Assembly: GCF_004348675.1 (NCBI RefSeq) | Contig: NZ_SMKN01000031.1 | Location: 1-40,960, forward strand | Source of the DNA: Micromonospora sp. KC606 | GTDB lineage: Bacteria; Actinomycetota; Actinomycetes; Mycobacteriales; Micromonosporaceae | Length of the DNA: 40,960 nucleotides | Reading direction: 5' to 3' | In this document: positions 6,943-15,353 of the stretch, piece after piece | How positions within the stretch are numbered: the stretch's first letter is position 1 | How the letters are laid out: every line of letters starts with the position of its first letter | Translations under genes and position numbers: made by a program | Notes under the pieces: model-generated | What the model was told of the DNA's origin: nothing | Seen by the model: the letters and a program-made list of their open reading frames with translations, nothing else | Database searches by the model: none

Positions 6943-8994
6943 ATGTCTGACGCACCGTCCCAACTCGTCGCTGACCGTTACCGGCTCATCTCGCCGCTCG
7001 GTCAGGGTGGCATGGGCCGGGTGTGGAAGGCGCGCGACGAGGTGCTGCACCGGGACGTGGCGATCAAGGAACTCGTCCCGCCGCCCGGCCTGACCGCCGA
7101 CGAGCGCCGCGAGATGCGGGAGCGGTCGCTGCGGGAGGCCCGGGCCATTGCGCGGCTCAACCACATCAACGTGGTCCGCATCTTCGACGTGCTACGCACC
7201 GACGGCGACCCGTGGATCGTGATGGAGTACGTCGCGTCGAAGTCCCTGCAGGACACCCTCGCCGAGGACGGCCCGGTGCCGCCGGCCCGCGGGGTGGAAA
7301 TCGGCCTGGGTGTGTTGGGCGCGCTGAAGGCGGCGCACAAGGCTGGCGTGATGCACCGGGACGTCAAGCCGGGCAATGTGCTGCTCGGTGACGACGGCCG
7401 GGTGGTGTTGACCGATTTCGGTCTGGCGACCATCCCCGGTGACCCGAACGTGACCCGTACCGGCTTGGTGCTCGGTTCGCCGGCGTACATCGCGCCGGAG
7501 CGGGCCCGGGACGGCACCGCTGGGCCGGAGGCCGACCTGTGGTCGCTGGGCGCGACACTCTACGCGGCGGTCGAGGGGAAGTCGCCGTACGCCCGGCCGT
7601 CGGCGATCGCCACGCTGGCCGCGCTGGCCACCGAGCCGCTGCCGCCGCCAAGGAACGCCGGCCCATTGAAGCCGGTGCTGCAGGGCCTGCTCCGCAAGGA
7701 CCCGAAGGAACGGATCACCGCCGAGGTGGCCGAGCGCCTGCTGCGCCGGGCGGCCGGCAAACGCGCCAAAACCATCTCGCTGCTCGATGGCGTACGCCGG
7801 CCGGGGCCGAACGGCCCTCGTGAGCCGCGTCCGCCACTGGTCCCGGCGCCGCGACCCGGCGGGAAGGCCGCCGAGCCGACGCCGAAACCGAACCCGCCCG
7901 CCCCACGTACCGCGAAGGGCGCCGCGGGTGCCGCCGCTGCTGCCGTCGGCAAGGCCGCCACGGACTCGGGCAAAACCGCCACGGATTCGGGCAGGGCCGG
8001 CTCGGACTCGGGCAAAACCGCTCAGGAATCGGGTAAGGCCGCCACGGATTCGGGTCAGACCGGCTCGGACTCAGGTCACACCGGCTCGGACGCCGGCACG
8101 GCCGGCCCGGAGGACGCGACCGCCAAGGTGCCGGCGACCTCGGACGCCGCGCCGACCGCGAAGGTCGACCCGCCGGAGCCGGCAGCCGAGCCGACCGTTG
8201 AGGCCGAGGCCCCGGCGCCGGGCAACCCGACGGCCGTGCTGGCGACTCCGGTGAGCCCGGCGCCGCCCGTCGCGCGCGATCCCGGCCCCGTGTACGACGG
8301 GACGAAGCGCGGCCAGCGCAAACGCAACCTGCTGCTCGGCGCGGCGGTGCTGGTGCTGCTGCTCGGCCTCGCGGGGCTGGTGCCGGTGCTGACCAGCGGG
8401 GACAAGCCAGAGGGCGCCCCGACCGGCACCGCCACCTCGTCGGCCGCGCCCGCGCCCACCTCGGCCGCCGCCCCGCCGCCGGCGACCAGCGCCGCGCCCA
8501 GCCCGACCCCGACGGTGAGCCCGTCGAGTTCCCCGTCGACCGACCCGAACGCCCTGCCGGCGGGCTGGACCCTGCACCGGGGGCCGACCTTCGCCATCCC
8601 GCTCCCGCCGGGCTGGCAGGTCGGCCGGAAAGACCGGGACTACGTCGTCTTCTTCCAGCGCAACAGCGTCCGCGAGTTGCTCGTCCAGTGGACGAGCAAC
8701 CCGAAGCGGGACGCGGAGGCGGACTGGCGGAGCCAGGAACCGAACCGCAAGAACCTGGTCCGGAACTATCAGTACATCGACATCAAGTCCTGCGCCTGGT
8801 ACCGCACCTGTGCCGACTGGGAGTGGCGGGAGACCCGGGACAACACCCGCATCCGCGTCCGTAACCGGGGCTTCGCCACGGCCAGTAACCGTGGGTACGC
8901 CATCCGGTGGGAGGTGGCGGATCGGGACTGGCAGGCCGAGCTCGCCACCTTCGACCAGATCGTCAAGGGGTTCAGGCCCGACCGGGTGAACTGA
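6943..8994 (+). CDS. Receptor-type Ser/Thr protein kinase (PknB-like)
   Basis: A 683-aa Hanks-type kinase. The kinase domain (about residues 10-275) shows the glycine loop LGQGGMGRVW, VAIKEL with the ATP Lys, MHRDVKPGNVLL, TDFGLA, and SPAYIAPERA. A long cytoplasmic linker rich in Ala/Pro follows and contains seven tandem heptapeptides (about residues 337-385). One membrane span lies at about 462-483. An extracellular Thr/Ala/Pro stalk leads to a ~145-aa C-terminal domain that is not PASTA and that I do not recognise; it holds a C-x5-C pair in KSCAWYRTCADW. I chose the start at 6943 for the leaderless -10 box and because the kinase fold begins a few residues later. The ligand is unknown. It lies between accE and a small membrane protein. 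Confidence 0.93.
   Translation: MSDAPSQLVADRYRLISPLGQGGMGRVWKARDEVLHRDVAIKELVPPPGLTADERREMRERSLREARAIARLNHINVVRIFDVLRTDGDPWIVMEYVASKSLQDTLAEDGPVPPARGVEIGLGVLGALKAAHKAGVMHRDVKPGNVLLGDDGRVVLTDFGLATIPGDPNVTRTGLVLGSPAYIAPERARDGTAGPEADLWSLGATLYAAVEGKSPYARPSAIATLAALATEPLPPPRNAGPLKPVLQGLLRKDPKERITAEVAERLLRRAAGKRAKTISLLDGVRRPGPNGPREPRPPLVPAPRPGGKAAEPTPKPNPPAPRTAKGAAGAAAAAVGKAATDSGKTATDSGRAGSDSGKTAQESGKAATDSGQTGSDSGHTGSDAGTAGPEDATAKVPATSDAAPTAKVDPPEPAAEPTVEAEAPAPGNPTAVLATPVSPAPPVARDPGPVYDGTKRGQRKRNLLLGAAVLVLLLGLAGLVPVLTSGDKPEGAPTGTATSSAAPAPTSAAAPPPATSAAPSPTPTVSPSSSPSTDPNALPAGWTLHRGPTFAIPLPPGWQVGRKDRDYVVFFQRNSVRELLVQWTSNPKRDAEADWRSQEPNRKNLVRNYQYIDIKSCAWYRTCADWEWRETRDNTRIRVRNRGFATASNRGYAIRWEVADRDWQAELATFDQIVKGFRPDRVN
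7951..8097 (+). repeat. Seven in-frame 21-bp repeats inside the kinase gene
   Basis: They encode a degenerate heptapeptide of the form (K/R/Q/H)(T/A)(A/G)(T/S/Q)(D/E)(S/A)G, for example KAATDSG, KTATDSG and QTGSDSG, in the cytoplasmic linker. The repeats are rich in Ser/Thr next to acidic residues, so they could be phosphorylation sites. Confidence 0.85.
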
Positions 8995-9011
8995 CCGCCG
9001 CGACGCCCGTT

Positions 9012-9032
9012 CGCATGACTCTCCGTCATGCG
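9012..9032 (+). terminator. Hairpin after the kinase gene
   Basis: CGCATGAC and GTCATGCG form a perfect 8-bp stem with a 5-nt loop, 18 bp after the kinase stop. There is no U-tract. Confidence 0.5.
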
Positions 9033-9068
9033 GGGTACCTGTCCTTCGACGACGGAGGGAGGTACGAC

Positions 9069-9293
9069 ATGGGACGCCGACGTGGAGACCACCGCTGCCG
9101 GCTCGCGCTGTGGACGCTGGTGCTGCTCGCCGACCTCGTCCTGCTGCTGACCAGCGCCGGATTGTCGGTGCGGGCCGCGCTGGTTGCCGTCATGGCCGTC
9201 ACCGCCGCCGGGGTCGCCACCTGGCGGCTCGCCCGGCAGCCGGCCCTGGCCCGTGCGGACGCCACGCCAAGGGGCACCCGGCGGGAGGCCTGA
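9069..9293 (+). CDS. Small membrane protein, unknown
   Basis: A 74-aa protein with a basic N-terminus (MGRRRGDHR), two hydrophobic segments (about residues 12-27 and 31-49), and an Arg/Ala tail. I chose the ATG at 9069 because GGAGGGAGG precedes it by about 6 nt; longer in-frame starts fall inside the kinase gene. I recognise no family. Topology suggests a hairpin with both ends in the cytoplasm. Confidence 0.68.
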   Translation: MGRRRGDHRCRLALWTLVLLADLVLLLTSAGLSVRAALVAVMAVTAAGVATWRLARQPALARADATPRGTRREA

Positions 9294-9372
9294 GCCGCGT
9301 AGGCTGTGCCCTCGGCCGGAGCGGTCGACGTCAGTGACCTGACTGCCCGCCCTGCGGACGCTGTCCAGGGTG

Positions 9373-9729
9373 CCGTTTGATCGATTTCGGTCAGCGCTGC
9401 GAAGCGGGGTCGATCTGCCAGCGGAATGGCTCGGTCAGGGCCAGGGCCCCCGGGCTCGGCCACCCGGTCCTCGACGTAGTGTGCGCCGTCTGGCCGGTAC
9501 AGCCGCAGCGATTGGGTCTCCCCGTCCTGCTCCACCAGCAGGTACCAGGGGATCCGGGCGATGGCGTAGAGCTGCATCTTGAGTACCCGGTCGGCGGCGG
9601 CGTTTCCGGGCGAGACGATTTCACAGAACAGAGCGATCTCGCCCGCCTCGATTACGGTGCCTTCGCCGCACCCACCGACGTTCACCTCCCGCTCCGTCGC
9701 CACCTGCTCAGTACGATACGAGGTGACGC
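9373..9729 (-). pseudogene. Uma2-family (DUF820) nuclease remnant
   Basis: The minus strand encodes the C-terminal half of a Uma2-type PD-(D/E)xK protein: IALFCEIVSPGNAAADRVLK, then QLYAIARIPWYLLVEQDGE, SLRLYRPDGAHYVEDRV and IPLADRPRF. The N-terminal half and a credible start are missing. The reading frame runs open far past both ends without family similarity, as expected for decayed high-GC DNA. Exact borders are uncertain. The 9294-9769 interval otherwise holds only the promoter of the next gene. Confidence 0.75.
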
Positions 9730-9755
9730 CGGCCGAACGACACAGCTCAGCGCGG

Positions 9756-9761
9756 TAGGCT
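9756..9761 (+). promoter_or_regulatory. -10 box upstream of M50 protease
   Basis: TAGGCT, 8 nt before the ATG at 9770. It is a probable leaderless or near-leaderless promoter. Confidence 0.5.
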
Positions 9762-9769
9762 CCCCGCCC

Positions 9770-10513
9770 ATGGTGTCGATCGACGGGCTGGGTGACCTCT
9801 GGGACAAGCTCTTCAGCGCGCAACCCGACCCTCCGCCGCTGCTCGTACTCGTCACCGCCCTGGTCGCCCTGGTGGTGGTCTCCACCCGACTGCCCTGGCG
9901 GATCGCCCGCAACGCGGTGACCATCGCGCACGAGGGCGGGCACGCCCTGGCGGCGCTGCTCACCGGTCGCCGGCTGCACGGCATCCGGCTGCACTCGGAC
10001 ACCTCCGGGCTCACCCTCTCGGCCGGTCGGCCGAGCGGCCCTGGCATGATCGCGACCCTGCTCGCCGGGTACGTCGCGCCGTCGCTGGTCGGGTTCGCCG
10101 GGGCGTGGCTGCTCGGCGGCAACCGGATCACTCTGCTGCTCTGGATCACGGTGGCCCTGCTGCTGGCCATGCTCGTGATGATCCGCAACGTGTACGGCGT
10201 GCTCTCCCTGCTGGTCACCGGCGGGGTGGTGTTCGCCGTCTCCTGGTACGCCTCGCCGCAGACCCAGGCCGCGTTCGCCTGGACGTCGGTCTGGTTCCTG
10301 CTGTTCGGCGGCGTACGGCCGGTCTTCGAGCTGCAACGGCTGCGCAGCCGGGGCCGGATGCCGGAGTCCGACGCCGACCAGTTGGCCCGCCTCACCCCGT
10401 TCCCGGCGTTGTTCTGGGTGGCCGTCTTCGGCCTGGTGAACCTCGGGGCGCTGGCGGTCGGGGCGGCGTTGCTGGCCGGCCCGATCCTCAGCGACGCCGG
10501 TCTGACCCGCTGA
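9770..10513 (+). CDS. M50-family membrane metallopeptidase
   Basis: A 247-aa polytopic protein. The zinc motif H-E-G-G-H lies in NAVTIAHEGGHALAALLTGR (about residues 56-60) after a first membrane span (residues 20-37). Four or five further spans follow. This matches the short bacterial M50B-type peptidases, which are thought to act as membrane-embedded site-2-type proteases, though many have no known substrate. I chose the ATG at 9770 for the TAGGCT box just upstream and because the hydrophobic core begins at residue 20; a longer ORF runs through the Uma2 remnant on the other strand. An ECF sigma factor and its membrane partner follow, so a role in regulated proteolysis is possible but speculative. 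Confidence 0.85.
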   Translation: MVSIDGLGDLWDKLFSAQPDPPPLLVLVTALVALVVVSTRLPWRIARNAVTIAHEGGHALAALLTGRRLHGIRLHSDTSGLTLSAGRPSGPGMIATLLAGYVAPSLVGFAGAWLLGGNRITLLLWITVALLLAMLVMIRNVYGVLSLLVTGGVVFAVSWYASPQTQAAFAWTSVWFLLFGGVRPVFELQRLRSRGRMPESDADQLARLTPFPALFWVAVFGLVNLGALAVGAALLAGPILSDAGLTR

Positions 10514-10631
10514 GCAGGCGCACCCTCCGGATGCCCGCCCCCGGCCCGGCCGGTGTGGTCCGGCGAGATCCACGGCAACCGGACGGGCCCCGCCAGGCGT
10601 GTCCCCTGAGACCGCCACGGGGAGGCAGCAG

Positions 10632-11123
10632 GTGCCGGACGTCGACGGGTTCGACGAGTTCTACCGGGGCAGCCGGCAACGGCTGCTCGGCTTCGTCTAC
10701 GTGCTCACCGGAAACCTGGCCGAGGCGCAGGACGCCGTGCAGGAGGCGTACGTGCGGGCCTGGCAGCGCTGGTCGACGGTGCGTGGGTACGACGACCCGG
10801 AGGCGTGGGTGCGGGTGGTGGCGAGCCGGATCGCGATCAGCCGCTGGCGTAGCCTGCGGAGCCGGGCGAGGGCGTACCTGCGGCACGGGGCGCCGGAGAG
10901 TGTGCCGGGGCCCAGCATCGACACCGTCGCGGTGGTCGCCGCGCTGCGCCGGCTCCCCGAGGAGCAGCGCACCGCCCTCGCCCTGTACTACCTGCTCGGC
11001 ATGCCGGTCGCCGAGGTGGCGCGGGAGACCGAGGCGCCGGTGGGCACGGTCAAGGCCCGGCTGTCCCGTGGGCGGTCCGCGCTGGCCGGGCTGCTCGCCG
11101 TCGCCGACGTGGAGGAGGCCTGA
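10632..11123 (+). CDS. SigE-family ECF RNA polymerase sigma factor
   Basis: A 163-aa sigma-70 factor of the extracytoplasmic function type. Region 2 is seen in FDEFYRGSRQRLLGFVYVLTG and AEAQDAVQEAYVRAWQRW. Region 4 is in LRRLPEEQRTALALYYLLGM, followed by the helix-turn-helix PVAEVARETEAPVGTVKARL. I chose the GTG at 10632 because GGGGAGG lies 6 nt upstream; the GTG at 10599 adds 11 residues without similarity. The gene overlaps the next by one base (TGATG), so it is coupled to the membrane protein that probably regulates it. Confidence 0.92.
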   Translation: MPDVDGFDEFYRGSRQRLLGFVYVLTGNLAEAQDAVQEAYVRAWQRWSTVRGYDDPEAWVRVVASRIAISRWRSLRSRARAYLRHGAPESVPGPSIDTVAVVAALRRLPEEQRTALALYYLLGMPVAEVARETEAPVGTVKARLSRGRSALAGLLAVADVEEA

Positions 11124-11995
11124 TGTCCGACGATATGGACTTCGTGGAGCGGTTGCGCCGGGAGATGGCCGGCGTGCGGTGGGCCGAGCCGGCGCAGTTG
11201 CGCGCCCGGGCCCGGCGGCGGTCCCGACGTGCCGTGCTGATGTCGGCGGCGGTGCTGGCGGTGGCGTCGGCCGCCGGCCTCGCGGTGGCCGGGCCGCCGT
11301 CGGCGCGGCAGCCGCTCGTGGCTCCGCCGGTGGCGGCGTCGCTCGCGGTGCCACCGGCACCGGGCCGGGCGGAGATCCCGCTGGATGCCCTGCTGCAACC
11401 GCGCGACCTGCGCCGGCGGACCGAACCGCCGCTGACGGAGTCCGGTCTCGCGGCACCGGTCGTCCTCGACGATGTGCTCGGTCGGTGCCTGCGTGAACGC
11501 GACAACTGGTCCGGCTGGGCGGCGTCCCGGTACTCGCGGTCACAGAGCGTGCAGTTGGCGAACAGCCGGAGTGGGGCCTCGAACGGCCTCTACCTGACGC
11601 AGGACCTCTTCCGGCTCCGCTCCGACACCGCCGCGCGGTTCTTCGTCGATGTCGACCGGTGGCTGCGGGTGTGCGTCGACTGGCCCATGCCCGTGGAGCC
11701 CCCCCGGGCGGGGCCGAGGGCCGCCGTCGTGTCGTGGCACCGGTGGGAGGTGATGGCGCGGGGGTTCGCCGGTGACGAAGCGATGCTGCTGCGGCAGACC
11801 GTGTACCCGCCGGCGGAGGGCGGGAGCACGACGGTGTCGCGGAGCCGTCCGGTCCGGACGACCCAGGCGATCGTCCGGGTGGGTGACCTGGTCACCGTCG
11901 TCTCGTTGTTGACCGACGGCGACGAGCAGGAGCTGCGTCGGCTCGCCGGGGTCGCCGCCGCACGGATGTGCGACGCGGCCAACCCGCGCTGCTGA
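11123..11995 (+). CDS. Membrane protein paired with the sigma factor (putative anti-sigma)
   Basis: A 290-aa protein with an Arg-rich cytoplasmic N-terminus (about residues 1-33), one membrane span (about 34-53), and an external domain of ~230 residues with three or four Cys. Gene overlap with the sigma factor suggests it controls or is controlled by it. No zinc anti-sigma motif (H-x3-C-x2-C) is visible, so it is not a standard ZAS protein. Such membrane proteins behind SigE-family factors are common in actinomycetes, but the function of this one is unproven. Confidence 0.8.
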   Translation: MSDDMDFVERLRREMAGVRWAEPAQLRARARRRSRRAVLMSAAVLAVASAAGLAVAGPPSARQPLVAPPVAASLAVPPAPGRAEIPLDALLQPRDLRRRTEPPLTESGLAAPVVLDDVLGRCLRERDNWSGWAASRYSRSQSVQLANSRSGASNGLYLTQDLFRLRSDTAARFFVDVDRWLRVCVDWPMPVEPPRAGPRAAVVSWHRWEVMARGFAGDEAMLLRQTVYPPAEGGSTTVSRSRPVRTTQAIVRVGDLVTVVSLLTDGDEQELRRLAGVAAARMCDAANPRC

Positions 11996-11998
11996 CGA

Positions 11999-12035
11999 CG
12001 ACGTCCCCGCGACGGTGGCGGGCGCGGGGACGTCG
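11999..12035. terminator. Bidirectional terminator hairpin
   Basis: A perfect 13-bp stem (CGACGTCCCCGCG at 11999-12011 with its complement at 12023-12035) and an 11-nt loop lie between two convergent gene ends. Confidence 0.7.
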
Positions 12036-12046
12036 CCTGTCCGCCG

Positions 12047-13630
12047 CTACAGGGGGATGTTGCCGTGCTTCTTCGGCGGCAGGGTCTCCCGCTTGGTCCG
12101 CAGCACCCGCAGCGCCCGGACGATCTGGGTACGGGTCTCGTGCGGCGGGATGACACTGTCGACGTACCCGCGCTCGGCGGCGATGTACGGGTTGGCCAGG
12201 GTGTCCTCGTACTCGGCGATCTTGTCGGCCCGGACGGCGGCCGGGTCCTCGGCGGCGGCCAGTTCCTGCCGGTAGAGGATGTTCACCGCGCCCTGCGCGC
12301 CCATCACCGCGATCTGTGCGGTCGGCCAGGCGAAGTTCAGGTCCGCGCCGAGGTGCTTGGAGCCCATCACGTCGTACGCCCCGCCGTACGCCTTGCGGGT
12401 GATGACGGTGACCTTCGGGACGGTCGCCTCGGCGTACGCGTAGATGAGTTTCGCGCCTCGGCGGATGATGCCGTCCCACTCCTGCCCGGTGCCGGGGAGG
12501 AAACCGGGGACGTCCACGAAGGTCAGCACCGGGATGTTGAAGGCGTCGCAGGTGCGGACGAAGCGGGCGGCCTTCTCGCTGGCGGCGATGTCCAGTGTGC
12601 CGGCGAAGTGCATCGGCTGGTTGGCGACCACGCCCACCGGGCGGCCCTCGACCCGGCCGTACCCGATGATCAGGTTCTGCGCGTAGAGGGGTTGGACCTC
12701 CAGGAACTCGCCGTCGTCGAGGACGTGCTCGATGACCCGGTGCATGTCGTACGGCTGGTTGGCCGAGTCGGGGATGAGGGTGTCCAGCTCGCGGTCCTCA
12801 CCGGTCACGGAGAGGTCGGCGGGGGAGTCGTACACCACCGGCTCGTCGAGGTTGTTCGACGGCAGGTACGACAGCAGCGCCTTGACGTACTCGATCGCGT
12901 CGTCCTCGTCGCTGGCCAGGTAGTGCGCGTTGCCGCTGCGCGAGTTGTGGGTACGCGCGCCGCCCAGCTCCTCCATCGCCACGTCCTCGCCGGTGACGGT
13001 CTTGATGACGTCCGGGCCGGTGATGAACATGTGCGAGGTCTGGTCGACCATCACGGTGAAGTCGGTGACCGCCGGGGAGTAGACCGCCCCACCCGCGCAC
13101 GGGCCCATGATCAGCGAGATCTGCGGGATGACACCGCTGGCCCGCACGTTGCGGAAGAAGATCTCGCCGTACAGGCCGAGCGAGGCGACGCCCTCCTGGA
13201 TCCGCGCGCCGCCGGAGTCGTTGATGCCGACGACCGGGCAGCCGATCTTCATGGCCAGGTCCATCACCTTGACGATCTTCTCGCCGAAGACCTCGCCGAG
13301 GGAGCCGCCGAACACGGTGAAGTCCTGGGCGAAGACGCACACCTGCCGACCGTCGATGGTGCCGTAGCCGGTGATCACGCCATCGCCGTACGGGCGGGTC
13401 CGTTCCAGGCCGAAGTTGGTGGACCGGTGCCGGGCCAACTCGTCCAGCTCGACGAAGGAACCGGTGTCGAGCAGCAGCTCGATCCGTTCCCGGGCAGTCT
13501 TCTTGCCCCTGGCGTGCTGCTTCTCGACCGCGCGGGCCGAACCGGCGTGCACCGCCTCGTCGACCCGTCGCTCCAGGTCCGCCAGCTTGCCCGCAGTGCT
13601 GTGGATGTTGATCCCGGTCTCGGTAGTCAC
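12047..13630 (-). CDS. accD: Acyl-CoA carboxylase beta subunit (carboxyltransferase)
   Basis: A 527-aa carboxyltransferase of the PccB/AccD5 type. It moves CO2 from biotin on the alpha subunit to acetyl- or propionyl-CoA. The N-terminal half shows [33 protein letters not shown] and the oxyanion segment [12 protein letters not shown]. The C-terminal half shows [33 protein letters not shown] and [17 protein letters not shown]. It ends with the family ending KHGNIPL, so it is complete. The GTG start at 13630 is preceded by TATATT and 6 nt, a leaderless arrangement. It is divergent from birA. Overall it looks most like the propionyl-CoA type, but specificity is not proven by sequence. Confidence 0.96.
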   Translation of the reverse strand: MTTETGINIHSTAGKLADLERRVDEAVHAGSARAVEKQHARGKKTARERIELLLDTGSFVELDELARHRSTNFGLERTRPYGDGVITGYGTIDGRQVCVFAQDFTVFGGSLGEVFGEKIVKVMDLAMKIGCPVVGINDSGGARIQEGVASLGLYGEIFFRNVRASGVIPQISLIMGPCAGGAVYSPAVTDFTVMVDQTSHMFITGPDVIKTVTGEDVAMEELGGARTHNSRSGNAHYLASDEDDAIEYVKALLSYLPSNNLDEPVVYDSPADLSVTGEDRELDTLIPDSANQPYDMHRVIEHVLDDGEFLEVQPLYAQNLIIGYGRVEGRPVGVVANQPMHFAGTLDIAASEKAARFVRTCDAFNIPVLTFVDVPGFLPGTGQEWDGIIRRGAKLIYAYAEATVPKVTVITRKAYGGAYDVMGSKHLGADLNFAWPTAQIAVMGAQGAVNILYRQELAAAEDPAAVRADKIAEYEDTLANPYIAAERGYVDSVIPPHETRTQIVRALRVLRTKRETLPPKKHGNIPL

Positions 13631-13636
13631 CCAGGG

Positions 13637-13642
13637 AATATA
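13637..13642 (-). promoter_or_regulatory. -10 box of leaderless accD promoter
   Basis: TATATT on the minus strand, exactly 6 nt before the GTG. It is the most consensus-like -10 box in the window. Confidence 0.7.
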
Positions 13643-13691
13643 ACGATGGTTCAGTGCGCCGCCGCTGTGCAGTTCGCCTCAGTGCCGCCCG

Positions 13692-13697
13692 TACGCT
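13692..13697 (+). promoter_or_regulatory. -10 box of leaderless birA promoter
   Basis: TACGCT, 6 nt before the birA ATG. The 73-bp birA-accD gap holds two divergent leaderless promoters. Confidence 0.6.
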
Positions 13698-13703
13698 GGC
13701 GGG

Positions 13704-14579
13704 ATGCCGGGTTCCCCGTACACCGATCTGGAGCGACCGCCGCTGTCGGCGGCGCGGCTGGCCCGCGCGTTGACCGCGCCGCACGGACCGTGGAGCCGGC
13801 TCGACCTGCGGGTCGAGACGGGTTCCACCAACGCGGACGCGGCCGCCGCCGCGCGGGCGGGTGAGCCGGAGGGTCTGGTGGTGGTCGCCGAACGGCAGAC
13901 CGCCGGGCGGGGACGGCGGGGCCGGGTCTGGCAGTCGCCCGCCCGGGCCGGTATCGCGACCAGCGTCCTGTTGCGACCAGGGGAGGCCGTGGCGGAACGC
14001 GGCTGGCCGCCGGCGCCCGCGACGGGGTACGGCTGGTTGCCGTTGCTGGCCGGGGTTGCCCTGGTGGAGGCGGTGGGCCGGCTGGCCGAGCTGGAGGCCG
14101 GGCTGAAGTGGCCGAACGACCTGTTGGTCGGCGACGCGAAGTGCGGCGGCATCCTCGCCGAGGCGGTTCCGGGGGCGGCGCCGGCACAGCCCCCGGCGAT
14201 CGTGCTCGGCATCGGCCTGAACGTCACGTTGCGCGCCGACGAGCTGCCGGAGAACCCGACCGGGCTGCCGGCGACCTCGCTGCGGTTGGCCGGTGCCGCC
14301 GCCACCGACCGGGATCCGTTGCTGCGCGCGCTGCTCCGCTCGCTCGCCGACTGGTACGACCGCTGGCGGGTCGCGGGCGGCGACGCGGTGCACAGCGGCC
14401 TGCGCGACGCCTACCTGGCGTCCTGCGCCACCCTCGACCGGCAGGTGCGGGCGCTGCTCCCGGACGGCACGGAGCTGTCCGGCCGCGCCACCGGCGTGGA
14501 TGTCGACGGTCAACTCCTGGTCGACACACCGGCGGGCCGTCGCTCCCTGTCCGCCGCCGACATCCTCCACCTTCGCTGA
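13704..14579 (+). CDS. birA: Biotin-[acetyl-CoA-carboxylase] ligase
   Basis: A 291-aa biotin protein ligase that makes biotinyl-AMP and attaches biotin to the Lys of the EAMKM motif in AccA. Signatures are TGSTNADAAAAARAG, the biotin/ATP loop QTAGRGRRGRVW, LKWPNDLLV and IVLGIGLNV, plus a C-terminal SH3-like domain (about residues 245-291). There is no N-terminal winged helix, so this is a monofunctional ligase and not a repressor. It is divergent from accD, as in M. tuberculosis (birA Rv3279c next to accD5). Confidence 0.95.
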   Translation: MPGSPYTDLERPPLSAARLARALTAPHGPWSRLDLRVETGSTNADAAAAARAGEPEGLVVVAERQTAGRGRRGRVWQSPARAGIATSVLLRPGEAVAERGWPPAPATGYGWLPLLAGVALVEAVGRLAELEAGLKWPNDLLVGDAKCGGILAEAVPGAAPAQPPAIVLGIGLNVTLRADELPENPTGLPATSLRLAGAAATDRDPLLRALLRSLADWYDRWRVAGGDAVHSGLRDAYLASCATLDRQVRALLPDGTELSGRATGVDVDGQLLVDTPAGRRSLSAADILHLR

Positions 14580-14747
14580 CCAGCCCTAGCAACCCTGTCG
14601 ATCACCAAGCTGGTGGGCTGTTTCGTCCGGATCGGCACCGCCGACGTCATGATCGGTCGGACTGGTGGCGGGATTGTGCGCGCGGGTGATACGGGGAGGC
14701 GGGGGAGTGGTTAGGGTCAGGCGTCCGGTTCCGCCGAGGAGGTTGTC

Positions 14748-15320
14748 GTGGCGTTCCCCGAAGACGTGCTCACCGAGGACGAGCACGTCGTCCTGCATCT
14801 GCACCCGCACTGGAAGGCGCTGGTGCGCCCGGTCCTGGTGCTGCTGCTGGGCGTCGCAGCGCTGGTGACGGCCTGGGTCCTGCTACCCGAGGGCGACGGC
14901 GGGACGATCGCGCTCTACGTGCTGGCCGGGCTGGCGCTGGTGCTGGTGCTGTGGTTGGCGCTCTGGCCGTTCCTGGTCTGGCGCACCACGCACTATCTCT
15001 TCACGGACGAGCGGGTGCTGCTCCAGCACGGCGTGCTCGCCCGGGAACGGCGCGACCTCCCGTTGGCCCGGATCAACGATCACTCGATGAGCCAGCGCTT
15101 CCTCGAACGACTGCTGGGCTGCGGCACCCTGACCATCGAGTCGGCGGGTGAGCGTGGCCAGTCGGTGCTGCTCGACGTGCCGCAGGTCGGCAAGGTCCAG
15201 ACCAGGCTCTACGAGCTGGTCGAGGCCCACCATGACAAGCACTCGCTGGGCGACGGCGAGCTGCGCGAGATCCTCACCGACGTGCGCGACGGCAATCCCC
15301 TGGGCAACTCGACCACCTGA
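14748..15320 (+). CDS. PH-domain membrane protein (bPH2/DUF304)
   Basis: A 190-aa protein with two membrane spans (about residues 25-46 and 52-78), followed by a bacterial PH domain. Recognisable PH segments are WRTTHYLFTDERVLLQHGVL, RERRDLPLARINDHSMSQ and GCGTLTIESAGERG. The C-terminal helix is KVQTRLYELVEAHHDK. The GTG at 14748 has GAGGAGG 5 nt upstream. The family is linked to membrane-associated functions, but no biochemical role is known. It ends 33 bp from the convergent GtrA gene. Confidence 0.88.
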   Translation: MAFPEDVLTEDEHVVLHLHPHWKALVRPVLVLLLGVAALVTAWVLLPEGDGGTIALYVLAGLALVLVLWLALWPFLVWRTTHYLFTDERVLLQHGVLARERRDLPLARINDHSMSQRFLERLLGCGTLTIESAGERGQSVLLDVPQVGKVQTRLYELVEAHHDKHSLGDGELREILTDVRDGNPLGNSTT

Positions 15321-15353
15321 CCCAACCGGGCAGCTTCCGGGCGGGTGAGCGGG

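Noticed and set aside
12065..13864. 599-aa plus-strand frame over accD and birA start
   Set aside because: Antisense to accD, which has full family similarity on the other strand.
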